64,000 bases of DNA, taken from NCBI GenBank assembly GCA_029783825.1, contig JAREIK010000374.1, forward strand, positions 226,468-290,467, in the 5' to 3' direction. Position 1 is the stretch's first letter. The number at the start of each line of letters is the position of its first letter. The position numbers were made by a program, and so were the translations under genes. Positions 36,601 to 50,499 of the stretch are shown one piece after another. The notes below the pieces were generated by a model. It ran no database searches and was not told the DNA's origin. It saw nothing but the letters and a program-made list of their open reading frames with translations. The stretch is from Sapria himalayana. Taxonomy: Eukaryota > Streptophyta > Magnoliopsida > Malpighiales > Rafflesiaceae.

Positions 36601-39600
36601 GATAGATAGACAAATAGAAACACATATAGATAGATAAATAGATAGACAGATAGAAATATAAAAAGATAGACAAATTGATAGACATATAAAAAGAAAAAGA
36701 AAAAGACATATAGATAGATGAAGAGATAGTCAAATAGAGAGACTATAGATATTTGGAAAGATAGGCGGATATATAATTTTAAAAATTGAAAGATAGATAG
36801 ATAGAAGATATATTTATAGATAAATGGATATAGATAGATAAATAGATAGACAAATAAATAGACAAATAGATAGATAGATAGATAGACAAGAAAGATAGAC
36901 ATGTAGATCGATAAATAGATAGTCAAATAGATAGATAGATAGGTAGTTATATAGATTGATACACAGATATATAAACAAATGGATAGATAGATAGTTTGAT
37001 ATATAGATGCACATATTTATAGATTAATCGATAGACTAATAGATAGACACATAAATAGATAGATCATTGATAGCTCGATAGGAAGAAATATAGATAGATA
37101 GGTTGACATATAGATAAACAGACAGCTATACAGATAGACACACAAATAGTCAAATTTACAAATAGATAGATTGATTGATAGAAAGAAAGATATATAAATA
37201 GCTAGATAGGCAGATAGATAAATAGACAAATAGATAGATCGAGAAATAGATAGATAGACAAACATATAAATAGACAGAGAGATTAATAGATAGATAAAAA
37301 GATAAAAAGATAGATAGATGACTAGATAGATAGATAGATAGATATGCATACAGATAAATAATAGATAGAAATATAGATAGACAAACAGATAGCCATAAAG
37401 ATCAATAGACAGATGCACAGATAGATAGACATATAGATAGACATGAAGATATACAAATATATAGATATACAAATAGATATATCGATAGAAATGCATATAG
37501 ATAGATAGATAGAAAAATAGAGAAATAGATAGACATATAGATAGATATATAAATAAACAAATATATAGATAGACTGATTGATCGATAGATAGATAAATAG
37601 ATAGAGAGATAGAAAGATAGATAGATTGATAGACATATAGACATATAAAGAGACAGATACACAGAGAGAAAAATATATAGATAGAAAAACATATAGAAAT
37701 AATTATAGATAGATATATAGATAGACTTATAAATAGACAGAATGATAGATAAATAGACTAATAGATAGATAGATAAATAAATAAATATATAGATTGATAG
37801 TTAGAGAGATAGACTAATAGAGAAACATTCATATAGATAGATAGATAGATAGACAGAGATATAGGTAGATTTATAAAGATATAGATAGAAAGAAAGAATG
37901 ATAGATAGATAGATAGACAAATAGATAAAAAAATAGATAAATGAAAAGATATATAGAAAGATATATAACCAGATTGATTCACAGATAGATAGACAAATAG
38001 ATAGATAGATAGATGACAGACATATAGACACACATTTTGATAGATATATAGATAGATAGATAGATTGATTCCAAATAGATAGACAGACAGATAGAGAGAT
38101 AAATAAAACAAAGATATACAGATATATAGAGAAACAGATAGAAACAGAGATAGATAAGTTGATAGATAGTTATATAGATGGATAGAAATAATGATAGACA
38201 AATAAATAGATAGATAGATAGATAGACACACATATAAATAGATAGATAGGTAGATAGATAGAGAGAAAGATAGACACACACATAAATAAACATATACATC
38301 AATAGATAGAAAAATAAAGAGATATATATATATATACATATACACATAAAAAAAAGAAAGAAAGATGGATAGATAGACAGACAGATAGATAGACAGACAA
38401 GTAGATAGACAGATAGATAGATAGATAGACTAATAGATAGAAATATAGATATACATACAGAAAAATAGATAGATATATAAATAAATAGATAGATAGACAC
38501 ATATATAGATATATAAATATAAAGGTAGATAGATAGACAGACAAGAGAGATAGATCTTTAGATATACAGACATAAAGATATATAGATAGATACACAAACA
38601 AGTAACATAACAATAGAATTACAAATAGATCGACAAATTGACAGATAGATAAATAGATAGATAGACAGACAGATAGTCAAATAGATATACAAAGAGATAG
38701 ATATATAGATTGATATACATATAGATAGATATATGTACATATATAGATAGACATATAGAGAGACAAATAGAAAGAGAGATGGATAGACAGACAGATAGAT
38801 AGATAGAAATATAGGTGGGTAGTTAAATATATAGACTATTAGATACAGAGATAGATAGATAGATAGATGGATATGAATATATATAGTGAGATATATAGAC
38901 AAATAGATAAATAGATAGATAGATAGATAGATACATAGATACATAGATAGACCAACACATAGATGGACAAATAGACAAATAGACAGATAGACAAATTTAT
39001 TGACAGATTGATAGACAAATAGATAAACAGATAGACAGATAGATAGAAAGATAGATAGTCACATAGATAGATATAAAAATAGATAGATATATAGATAGAC
39101 AAATAGATATATACACTGCTGGACACTTAGATAGACATATAGATATACACACAAATAGACGGACAGATAGAAAAATAGATAGATATACAGATACAATGAT
39201 AGATATATAGATAAATAGGCAAACATATTGTTTGACAGATAAATAGATAGATAGACAGAAAGATAAATAGATGGATAGAAAAATAGATAAACATACAAAT
39301 AGACATACAGTTAAACATATAGATAGATAGACATTTTGATAAATAGATAGACATATACACACATAGATAAGCAAGAAGATAAATATATCGGTAGATAGAC
39401 AAATAGTTAGGCTGATAGATAGAGAAATAGATAGATAGATGCATAGAAAGACCAACAGATTGATGGATAGATAGACAAACTGATTGATTGATTGATAAAT
39501 ATATGGATAGATAGATACATAGATAGACATATAAATAGATAAATAGATTTCATATAGATAGACAAACAAATAGAAAGATAGATAGACCTATAAAGAGATA

Positions 39601-40287
39601 GATAGATAGGCAAACAAATAGATAGACTCACATATAGACATACAGATATACAGATAGATAGATAAACTAATAGTCAAATAGATATATATACATATTGAAA
39701 GATAGATATTTAGGTAGATAGATAGACATATAGATAAACAAATAGATAGACATATAAACAGGTAGACAGATAAATACATAGACAAATAGTTAGATAGATA
39801 GATAAATAGTTGTATATATAGATTGATAGATAGACAGACAGATACACAGATAGATATATAGATAGATAGATATATAGATATATAGATAGATAGAAAGATT
39901 AACATATATATAGATAGATAGATAGATATATAATCAGATACATAGATAGACAAATAGATTGACAGATAGATAGATAGATAGATAGATAGTAATATAGGCA
40001 CACATATTGAAAGACATATTGAAAGATAGGTAGGTAGATATAGAGAAAGTTATATAGATTGACATACTTAAAGATAGACAGACAGATAGACAAATATATA
40101 GATACACCAATAGAAATACAGATAGAGAGAGAGACAAATAGATAGATAGATAGGTAGATAGATAGATTGGTAGATATATAAAGAGATATATAGATTGATA
40201 GATATATAGACACATAGATAGATCAACAAAAAGATGGAAAGATAGATAGAGATATACAAATAAACACACATATAGATTGATAGAGAG

Positions 40288-40318
<31 letters not shown>

Positions 40319-42315
40319 GACTAACATATTGCCATAAAGATAGAAAGACATCGATAATCAGATAGATAGACAGTCAGTTAGATAGTAAGATAGACAGATT
40401 GATTGATATATAGATAAATAGATATATATATATATATATACACATACATATATATATATATATATATGTAGATAGATAAATAGATATATTGTTAGATACA
40501 GAAATAGAAAGAAAGAAAGATAGATAGATAGAAACATAGAGATATAGAAAGATAGATAGATAGACAAATCTATAGATAGATGCATAGATATATAGATAAA
40601 TAGAGAGATACATAAAGAGATAGATTGATTGATTGATAGATATATAGTACATAGATAGACCAATATATAGATAGACAGATAGATAGAAAGATTAATTAAT
40701 AGATAAATATACAAATTAATAGATTGATAAATAGAAAGATAAACAGATAGATAAACACACAGATAGATAGATAGATAGAAAACCATATAGTATATAGATA
40801 TGCATATAGATAGATAGACAAATAGATAGACACATGTACAAACAGACAGCTAGATAGATAGATAGATTGGCAAATAGGCAGATAGATAGATAGATAGATA
40901 TATAGACAGACAGATAATCAGTTAGTTAGTTAGATAGATAGATAGATAGATAGGCAGATACTTATATAGATAGATGGATAGATAGACAGGAAGATAGACA
41001 CTCATATAGATAGACAGATAGAATGATAGATATAAAGATATATAGATAGACAAATAAATAGTCAGTTAGAAACATAGATAGATAGACATATACAGGATAG
41101 ATAAAAAGATAGATAGATAGACAAATATACAAATAGATAGAAACACAGATAGAAAGACAACTAGATAGACCTATAAATAGTTAGATATATAGATAGATAG
41201 ATAGACAGATAGAATGATGTATAGATAGACAGATAGAAAATGGATAGATAGATGGTTAGATAGTTCATTAGATATACAAATATATATATATGGAATGATA
41301 GACAGATAGATAGATAGAAAAATTGTTGCATAGATAGATAGATATATAGATAAATAGATAGATTGATGAATAAATTGACGGATAAATAGTTAGATAGATT
41401 CTCAATAGATAGATGGACAGATAGACAAATAGATAGGTGGATAGATAGATGGATATATAGATGGATAGATAGACAGGCAGATAGATGTATAGATAATTAG
41501 ATATAATGATTGATATATTGATGGATAGATGGATGAATTGATAGATAGATATATAGTTAGAATAGATAGATGGATAAATAAATTATTATATAGATAGATA
41601 GATTGATTGATTGATAGAAAAATAGACACATAGACATATAGATAGATAGGTAGAAAGAAAGTTAGATAGATAAATAGATAGATATATAGATAGACAGATA
41701 GATAGGTAGATAGATAGATATATTAATAGATAGATAGATAGACATATAGATAGATAAATTTATATATAGATAGTTAGATAGATAGATAAATTGATATAGA
41801 GATAGATCGACAAATATACAGATAAATAGACATATAAATTTATAGATAAATAGATAGATAGATAGATAGTCAAATTGATAGATAGATTGATAGACCTATA
41901 GATAGACAAATAGACAAATAATTAGTATATAGATATATAGATAGATAGATAAATAGATAGACATATAGATAGATAGATAGATTGATTGATTGTTTGTTTG
42001 ATAGACAGATTGATAAATAGATTGATAATAAGATTGATAGAAATATTGATAGACAAATTGATAGATAGATAAATATTTATAGACAAATTGATATACAGAT
42101 TGATAGATGGATAAATAAAGATTTATAGCCAAATTGATAGACAGATTGATAGATGGATAGATAAAAAGATAGATAGATGGATATAAGATGGATAGATAAA
42201 TGGATAGATAGTCGAAAAGCTAGATGGGTAAATAATTGGATGGATAAATAGATATATAGATGGATAAATTGACAAATAGAAAGACAGATAGATAGATGGA
42301 TAGATAGACAAATAG

Positions 42316-42347
<32 letters not shown>

Positions 42348-42487
42348 ATATATATATATATAGATATATATATATATATATAGATAAAGTTATAAATATA
42401 AATAGACATATAGTTAAATAGATAGTTAGACAAATAGATATACAGATAGATAGATAGTTAGATATATATGTAGACAGATAGATAGAC

Positions 42488-42518
<31 letters not shown>

Positions 42519-43105
42519 TAAATAAATATATATATATATATAGTTATATCTATATGTAGATAGTTTGACAAAAACAAAGAAAGATAGATAGATTGACATA
42601 TTTATAGATAGATTGATAGATAGTTAGATAGATAGATATAAAGATTGATAGATAGATTTATAACTAAATAGATAGACAAATAAATATATAGATAGATAGA
42701 CAGACAGATAGTTAGATAGATGTATTGACAGATATATACATTGATAGATATAAAGTTTTTCAGACATATAGATAGATAGGTAGATAGATAGATCAATAGA
42801 AAAATAGATAAATAGATCGATAGGAAGATAGATAAACAAATAGATATACAAAAAGATAGACAAATAGATAGACATATACATAGACTGATTGATAAAAAGA
42901 TAGATATATAGATAAAGATATACACAGATAGATAGATAAACAAATAATTGGCATACATATAGATAGAAAAAAATAGACAGGTAGATAGAAAAATAGATAG
43001 ACTCACAGATTGATTAAAAATAGATAGATAGAGAGATGGATATATAAACAGATATATAGATAAATAGATAGACAGATAGATAGATAAATAAATAGATAGA
43101 TAGAT

Positions 43106-43390
43106 AAGAAATTTTATCACTAAAATAAAATATTGATGTTTTTTCGATAGATTTTCGTCGAAAATTTTTCCAAACTAATTTTAGAATAATAGATATTCCC
43201 TAGCAAATTTTAGAACAATATAAATTCTCTAGCTAATTATATTTTTTCCATAAGCTAATTTTGATCGTAATTAAGAGTAGTATTTAATATCTTTCGATTG
43301 AATATATACAGAAATTTCCTAGCTAAATTAGCCAGGGAAAAATCACTAGCTATTTCCATTCCAAAACTATTTTTACAATTTTGTTTTTTT
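43106..43390. repeat. truncated left terminus and subterminal repeats of B
   Basis: Motifs include TTCCCTAGCAAATTTTAGAA, CTCTAGCTAATTA and CCTAGCTAAATTAGCCAGGG. The sequence that follows (43360-43520) matches 18235-18425 behind the subterminal repeats of C. Confidence 0.8.
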
Positions 43391-43559
43391 ACAAAGAATT
43401 TGATTACATTTTTAAATATTCTTATATTAAATTGAATAAAATCATATACTATAAACTATTTTCAATAATTATCAAAAAGTAAGAGAAATTAAAAATTATT
43501 ATGATACAATAGTTACATAGTTAAAAAAACATAACATAGGCATATAATCATTTAAAAAT

Positions 43560-46500
43560 AAATCAGCGTCCTCATCATTACCCGGTGCATTTGTGTTAGC
43601 CTCTCTCACATGGTTTCTATGTTGGAACTCCTTATGCTATCTGCCACATCAAGGCTAATAACTATGCCTCCATATAAAACATCTACTATTACATTGCAAT
43701 CTTAATTTCTTTAATCTCATCATTCCCTTCTTTCATTTATTGTATTTCTTCCTTCAAAAGAGCAGTCTTCTGATCCTTCTCTTTCCTTTCTATCTCCATA
43801 AATACAAAATGTTCATTTGTTTCAATTTCTTGTTGTTTTATTACCTCATACATTATTACTATGACAGAAGAACTAGAAGCTTGACTGCCTTAACAAAAGG
43901 CCACTCCCTTCGAGTCGATGCCGCACACTCCCTGCTTCTTTTGCTCTCCTATGGTCTCCAAATAGATAGGTTCACAATTAATTGTTTGAAGATCCATAGA
44001 ACCTTGAACTGGCTAAGAAGCAGCTATCACACATTCCTCCTCAAGGTCTTGTGATAAAACAGAATAAAATATTGTGGTAGATATAAATAAAATAAATTAA
44101 ATATTTTTCATTCCACACAACTTTCAAAATTTATAGTAGTATTCTAAAAGTTTATTAATATACCATATTCTTATAGTAATCAATGAGACTTGTAGTTAAC
44201 AAATTGCCCATCTACTTTTTTCATATGCATCTTCTTGAAAATCTCATATAAATTGAGATCTTGACCTAATTCTACAGCCTAAAGTATGTATTTATTAAGT
44301 CAAAAAATAACATATGTTAGAAAATGTTAGCTAAAATTGTAAAAACATGTATAGATTTGAATTATTTGGATTATTAGGCCAACTGCTAAATATATAAATG
44401 TTTTAAAGTTATAAATTATATTAAATTTTGAGCATGGTCAATGCTCAACTTTGACTTTCTCGTGTGGCGAGACATTCCTATACCTGGTCAAGCTACCTTA
44501 GTCCATCAGTTTTTGTTGGCTATCTTTGTTTTTTTCTTCACTTATGGCTCCTTCCAATACTTTAAGCCACTCGGGCCACTCATCCTTTAGTATAAAATCA
44601 GACCTATCTTTTAGAATCTTCAATTTATGGACAAAATCTGAGTACCATTTAGTTGCTTTGCTCTCCCACAATGATTTTATTTGTCCATCAAAATGGGGTG
44701 CCCATGTACACTGATTCTATATATAATAAATTCACAAAACAATCGTATTAATACCATGGACATAATACTTTTATGCTTCAATAATAACCAACATAATAGT
44801 TAACTAATTAGATAATTAATTTTCAATGCATTTGTTTCATTATTTTTACCTAAAAGTCATAAAAGTTAGTCTATTTTAGTCTTTTTTTTGTGTTTGTTTT
44901 ATTAATTATATAACTCTCTCTTTTGGTGGAGGAATATCATGGTTTACAAGCTAATTTCTACCCATTTCCCATTTACATCCATTCATAAACTTTAACATGC
45001 AATATTTAAAGTAAAATTAAAACTATCAAGTGCCATGAATAACTGTTTCTAATGCACTTTTCTCTCTTTATGATGTTTCTTAGTGCTGAAATTTCTATTT
45101 CCATTAAACTTATGCCATTAAATTTTTATGCTTTATGTTTCTGGTTTACTAGCTGCCATTCCTGTTCATTTAGCTCTGCTAATCTTCTAGTCCATTTGAT
45201 TCTCTGAGCTTTTTGTGCTTGCATATGCTTGTTCTGTTCAGATTTATTCCTAGTAGTTTTGTGACCCCTGCAGCCTTTTTTAGGATATCTTCCAATACTT
45301 CTGCCAGCATGCTGTCCTCCTAGAAACTTATTACATGCACTTATTTGACACTTTTACCCACCGACTTTTACAGACACTTATACTACTTAATACTTATTTA
45401 CAGACACTTGTAACTCTTATTAATCTTGCCGATACTTCTGTATAATAGATACTCCAAATACTCATAACAGATATCAGCTTTTTCAAAGCTCATATCTGTC
45501 AGTTTTACAAAGTTGAAGTCTGTCAGCTTTTTCAAAGCTGATATCTGTCTACATATACATGTAAGCAGACAAAAACAGCAGCTGGAAAACAGCTTTTTCA
45601 AGCCAGCTTTTTCCAGCAAGCCAACATACTGCCTACATGTACATGTGGGCAGACATTAGTTTTCTAGAACAGCAGCTAGAAAACCCACCAACTTACATCC
45701 TCACACCTTTACAGACCCTTATATGTGTCTGTAAGGGTGTCTACCTTACACCCTTACAAACCCTTAGAGACCCTTATACGAACTTACATCCTTACAGCAG
45801 CTGGATAACAACAGCAACCTAACCAACAGACCCTTATAAGAGCTACAAACCCTTATTACTTACTCCAAGCATTCACCAATAAATTTATCAAGACACAGGC
45901 CTTGACTCAACTTCATCCTCTCTTCAAGGTAACTTTTCCACTTTTTAGCCAAATTTCTTCATGTAATTCCCTCCAAAATTATTAACAAATATACTACAAT
46001 TCCATGCAATTAGTATTAAAGTGTCTACCTTTACTTCCTTCACTGCTCCTTAAGCCTTCAACCTATGTCTGAAAACAAAACACAACCAAGCAACACAAAC
46101 CAAGCAACACAAATATCCAAGATCCCAAGCTTAGCAGTTTTTTTTGGGTCGATCTTTTATTGCCCTCCCCATAGGACCGGGGTGGCTCTTCAGAAACATT
46201 AGTCTATTTTAGTCTATTCAGAAACTTTCTTCCAAGAGAATACTTTGAAATTAACTATTTTCTTGAAATACTTTGTAATTATAGCTTAACACTTCTAATA
46301 TGGAATGAAACTGTAAAAATAAAAAAATAAAAACAAAACCACTAACAAGGACATCATAATTTTTTATTAAAGTAATATTTATAAATTTTTATACCTCGAT
46401 CCATAATCTCTATTACTAACTTAGCACTGCTTGCAGAGAAAGCCATAACATTTGATGATGTCGATGGTAATGTAAATGGGGGAACAACTGATGGTTTAAA

Positions 46501-46746
46501 ATGTGGTGTAAATGATGGTGATAGATTAGAAGTATGTGCAGGAGGGACAATGGATGGTGGCCTTATATTTGATAAAGGTGATGGTAAAGGTGTCTTTGAT
46601 GGTGATGGTGATGCTGATGTTGATGTCTGGATAGGGTGGGTATGAGATGGTACTAACTATACAATTAGACATAAAATATTAGATGAATCTCTTACATGTC
46701 TACATCCATGTACACCTCCACCACGTTCACGTCCTTTATGTGCCAT
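43560..46746 (-). pseudogene. TNP1-like CACTA protein (Transposase_24), element B
   Basis: The ATG at 46746 opens MAHKGRERGGGVHGC, followed by a Ser/Pro-rich leader (SASPSPSKTPLPSPLS) with one stop, to about 46385. Exon 2 (SWKKVSE, about 46320-46216) is cut by a 1.3-kb insertion. Exon 3 at 44725-44440 keeps 'TWAPHFDGQIKSLWESKAT', KWYSDFVHKLK and EWPEWLKVLEG, the Transposase_24 pattern. The last exon, 44055-43700, has EPIYLETIGEQKKQGVCG, a Ser run, and a charged helical stretch (MEIERKEKDQKTALLKEEI) that looks like a coiled coil. Its partner in family members is TNP2, and its role is to bind subterminal repeats. Stops and the insertion abolish function. Confidence 0.75.
44866..46215 (-). mobile_element. 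1.3-kb insertion with 17-bp target duplication
   Basis: TTAGTCTATTTTAGTCT occurs at 44866-44882 and again at 46199-46215. The paralogous site in C (21985-22015) has one copy and no insert. The insert (44883-46198) begins with a T run, which is a short poly-A tail on the minus strand. A 14-17 bp target duplication plus a tail points to a non-LTR retroelement or retrocopied RNA on the minus strand. I recognise no reverse transcriptase, so it is either strongly 5'-truncated or non-autonomous. Inside are an 84-bp repeat (45549 and 45633) and CAGCTTTTTCAAAGCT repeats. The minus frame at 45398-45619 (73 codons) spans these repeats and is not assignable. Confidence 0.75.
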
Positions 46747-46919
46747 ATACTATACAAAAAGTAAAAACATATAACAAATAATAGAGATATAATGAAAACA
46801 TAAATTGATATTGTATGATGAAAAACCATGATTTTTAGAATAACACACACCAATGGATAGCAATTTAATATAGAAATTCATTGAAACTATAATATTCTAA
46901 TACATTTATTATAGTTTAA

Positions 46920-49900
46920 TTATCGGTATCACTATCATCCTTTAATGGACCTTCTGACATTTCATCTGATTCTAATGGTAGTTCCAACTCATCTTCTGAT
47001 AGTGAAAGATCATCTTCATTTTTTATTAGGCCATCATTTGAGTCACATAAGTTTTCTGGATCTTCATCTACATGCACAGACTCAGTATTATTTATATCAT
47101 CTTCTTGAAATGCCGGTGCAATAGTTAAGTTTGTACTTCTTTATTGAAATGTTAGAATTTCAAAATTTGATCAAGCTTTGATTTTGTAAATGGCCTATCA
47201 GTAACTCTTATCACGAGATAAACTCGAATATGTACAATATAATACTCGAGTGGCTTGAACTGCCATAATAAAGGACACATATTAATTAAATCAGTATTTA
47301 TGGTTAACATATACTAGCTTATAATTCAAATGAATCTTTATACCCACATTTCACATAGGATCAAACCACTACATTTTAATAATACAATCCTATTATTTTC
47401 AAGTCCAAGATACTTCAACTCAATAAATTCTTCTATTTGACTATAATAACCAATCTCATCTGCACTATAACTTGAGCCATTAATGTATAAACCACTATTC
47501 ATAGTTACTTTAGAAGAACCATGCCCTATTGTGTGAAATTTATATCAATTGACAAAATACCCAGGATAGGTTGTCATATATATAAACAGACATTTACTTA
47601 GATTCTATAATAATATATTGTAATATCCATTTGAGAGATCATTTGTATGTTGCATAAATTAAACAAATGATGTTAAAAAAATATAAGATACTAATAAATC
47701 AAATTATTCAAAAAATTATGGCTTAATAATTCTCACATAGTTTTTGAACCAATTCACAAATTCTATTTCTAGCATAGAATCGACCTCATGGCTGGGAATG
47801 GGTGGTTGTCCTTATTTTAACTACTCAACATAAACAGTACACAAATATAAATAGAGGGAAAACAATGAATATCAATTTTTAATTATTCCTATTCAGAACA
47901 AAATTATCCTATGATAAAACCTACAACCATTTTGGGTATACATACTCAATATATGGTTCAACCTCTTTACACTTATGTAAAACATAGCTCCGGGTTGCTT
48001 TGTGCTTTTCATCAGTCATACATCTTTTTTTTACTCTTCCAAATGCTCTTCTAGGGTGCTTGAAGATAGATAGCATATCCTCATATTCATCTTCTACCAG
48101 CACATGACCTTCATCATTCCAAGACACATTTCTATTCTTTGTATTGACATGGTCCACAAAATAAAAAAAAACAAAAAGATGATTCTTCTTCAACTAAATA
48201 TGCATTGCAAATTGAACCTTCACCTTTTTCCGTGTTTCTAATATTCAATTTCAACTTACAAAGATACCTACAACCATTATGTTAGGTTTCAATTAAATCA
48301 AATTACAATATTAATTTAGGCATGAAATTATAAAACAGAGCTACTTATATTTATTTACCTATCAAAAGAATACATCCACCTATATTACACTGACCCAGTT
48401 ATCCTTGCTTAATAAGTCAAAAGGACTGGCAAATGATCCAATGAGTCAAAAAAACTCGATGGGAGTATCCATTCATGCTTGCAAAGAATGAGATGTATGT
48501 CATTCTCCAGTCTCACCAAATTATCTATTTTGATTATGGCTGCAGTTAGCTGTTTGAAAAATAAACTAAGTTATGTAAGTACTTTCCAAACACTTAGGAA
48601 AAGTATATCATGAAAAGTAATTGGTATTAATCTCGGCATAAATACATGACAATCATGACTTTTCTTTCCAAATAACTTATGATTCTTCATATCCACACAT
48701 CTACCCATGTTTGACACATATCCATCATGAAATTTCAAATTTTTAACCCATTCATAAAATATATATCTTGCCTTCTTATCAAGAATATAACAAGCTTTAG
48801 GGTATTTTCTTGTAGTCTCATTCAATTTCAATTTAGGATTCCTATAGTAATCATTCAACTCTTATCTTGATTTTAAAGTGTCCTTTGTTTTTTTGTCTAC
48901 TTCCAAGATAGTGTTGAAAACATTGTCAAATATTTTTAATATGCATTGCATACAAATTTTGATGAATTAAATTGGACGTCCAATAGGGCAAGCCCCAAAA
49001 AATACTACTTTTCCTCTTGTCAAATGTTTTACATATTGGTCCATTAGTTCCAGTAACATCCATTTTAGTTACCTTCTTCAAACCCAAACTTTAAATCTCT
49101 GTCAAAATATCATCTCTTAAACAAACAGCTAGTGAAACTATTGTCACTGTTTTATTTTTTCGAAAAGCAGTTTTATTTTTATGGGATGGATGATTTGTAG
49201 GTAGAAACATATGATGGTTATCAAACCATGACTATTTACCACTGAATCTGATAATAAAAGCAATAGAGCTATCTATGCAATTCGGGCATGCTAATCGTAT
49301 TGTTGTACTCCAACAAGACAATATTGAATATGTAGGATAATCATTTATCATCCATATAAGGGTTGCCCGCATAATTAAATTTTGCTTCTTTGAGATGTCA
49401 TATGTATTCATTCCAACATTTCATAAATGATTTAACTCTGCTATAAGAGGCTATAAGAAAATACCCAATATGTCTTTCAGATATTTTGTCCTTGGAACCA
49501 ATATTGATAGAAATATATATTGATCCTTCATACACAACCATGGAGGCAAATTGTAAGGTGCCACTATCACTGGCCATGTGAAATACTATTATCCTGATTG
49601 GCTAAATGGCTGAAAACCATCATTATAGAGAGCCAATCTCACATCAGTGCTGTAGCATTTGATGCAAATAGCCTCTATAATCAAGGAATTAAAAAGAAGT
49701 AATACATCTTCTTAAATACAACATTCATCTTCTGTCGCATTTCTACAACACAATGTGCATTCTTAAACCGATGATAATTACAAAAATTACAGCTAATTAA
49801 ATCACTATCATCACCCCGATATAACATATATTCATTGAAACAACACTCAATTTTTTTCACTGGTAGCCCCATTCCTCATAGAAACTTCTTTGTGCTGTAA

Positions 49901-50499
49901 AAGTTATTAGTGACCAAATTATTATTTGAAACAATCCCTTTCATTAGTTCTGTTACCTAATGAAATAATTTCACATACATATAATTTTTTAACTTCATTC
50001 TCATAAGTCGAGCCACAAGTAACAATTGTGAATGTGATTCACAACCTGGCCACAACTCATTATCTATAACTTTGAGCATTTCTAAAATCTTTGAGCTTGA
50101 GGATTAGGTGGTTCATCCATGTAATCTATATTGAAGTCAACTCCATCAGCTTCCATGACCATTATATGGTATATGTTTGATGTTTCTTCACTACATATAT
50201 ACAATTCAGTACCCTCATTTTGGTCAATGTTCATAGTCATTGTACTTTCCTCTTAATAAATCCAAACAAAATAATTTGGTACAAAGTCATATTTAGCCAC
50301 ATGGTATCTAATGTATTTACATCACGAAAAAATATATTCTCACACTTGTGGTTATTACATGGAACTTAATTTTATTTCCATCCATCCATTTCTATTGACC
50401 ACAGGCAAAGTTGATAAAAGTTTCTAGCCCAATCAACAAATCTTTATTCAAAATTCTATTAATAAACCTTTTGTACATCCACTAATGATCTGGACTCAT
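46920..50499 (-). pseudogene. TNP2-type CACTA transposase, element B
   Basis: The start MSPDH then WMYKRFINRILNKDL at 50499 is the transposase-associated domain. Next come a segment with NELWPGCESHSQL (about 50060), a Cys-containing stretch at 49872-49681 (MGLPVKKIECCF, CNFC), the Transposase_21 core at about 49650-49080 (VRLALYNDGFQPFS, PVIVAPYNLPPWLCMKDQYI, NTYDISKKQN, GWST-like CWSTTIRLACPNC), DUF4218 at 48858-48571 (KACYILDKKARY, KSHDCHVFMPRL), a segment at 48193-47921 (HKCKEVEPYIEYVYPKWL), a damaged DUF4216 at about 47570-47215 and an acidic tail to about 46920. It is the paralogue of the copy in C. Different blocks are disrupted in the two copies: DUF4218 is open here and broken in C, while DUF4216 is open in C and broken here. 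Confidence 0.88.

Larger units (their letters stand above)
27221..43105. repeat. giant (GATA)n tetranucleotide array, left part
   Basis: This is 15.9 kb of almost uninterrupted TAGATAGA-type sequence on the plus strand, with GACA, AATA, TTGA, AAAGATA and GATG variant units and short (AT)n islands, for example 29436-29490, 33075-33114, 40290-40318, 40420-40467 and 42488-42541. Few stretches exceed ten perfect units, so the array is old and diverged. The plus strand hits stops constantly (TAG). The minus strand, (TATC)n, has no stop in any frame, and so carries dozens of long overlapping frames made of Tyr-Leu-Ser-Ile repeats. None of these is a gene. I saw no gene anywhere inside the array. 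Confidence 0.97.

Noticed and set aside
27221..43105. CRISPR array or other spaced repeat system
   Set aside because: The 4-bp period is continuous, with no constant repeat and variable spacer structure, and the DNA is plant nuclear.
27313..43120. Dozens of long minus-strand frames made of Tyr-Leu-Ser-Ile repeats in the left GATA array
   Set aside because: They are translations of (TATC)n, which has no stop in any frame. They overlap each other in all three frames, have no domain and no start context.
44526..44714. 62-codon plus-strand frame
   Set aside because: Antisense shadow of the Transposase_24 exon in element B.
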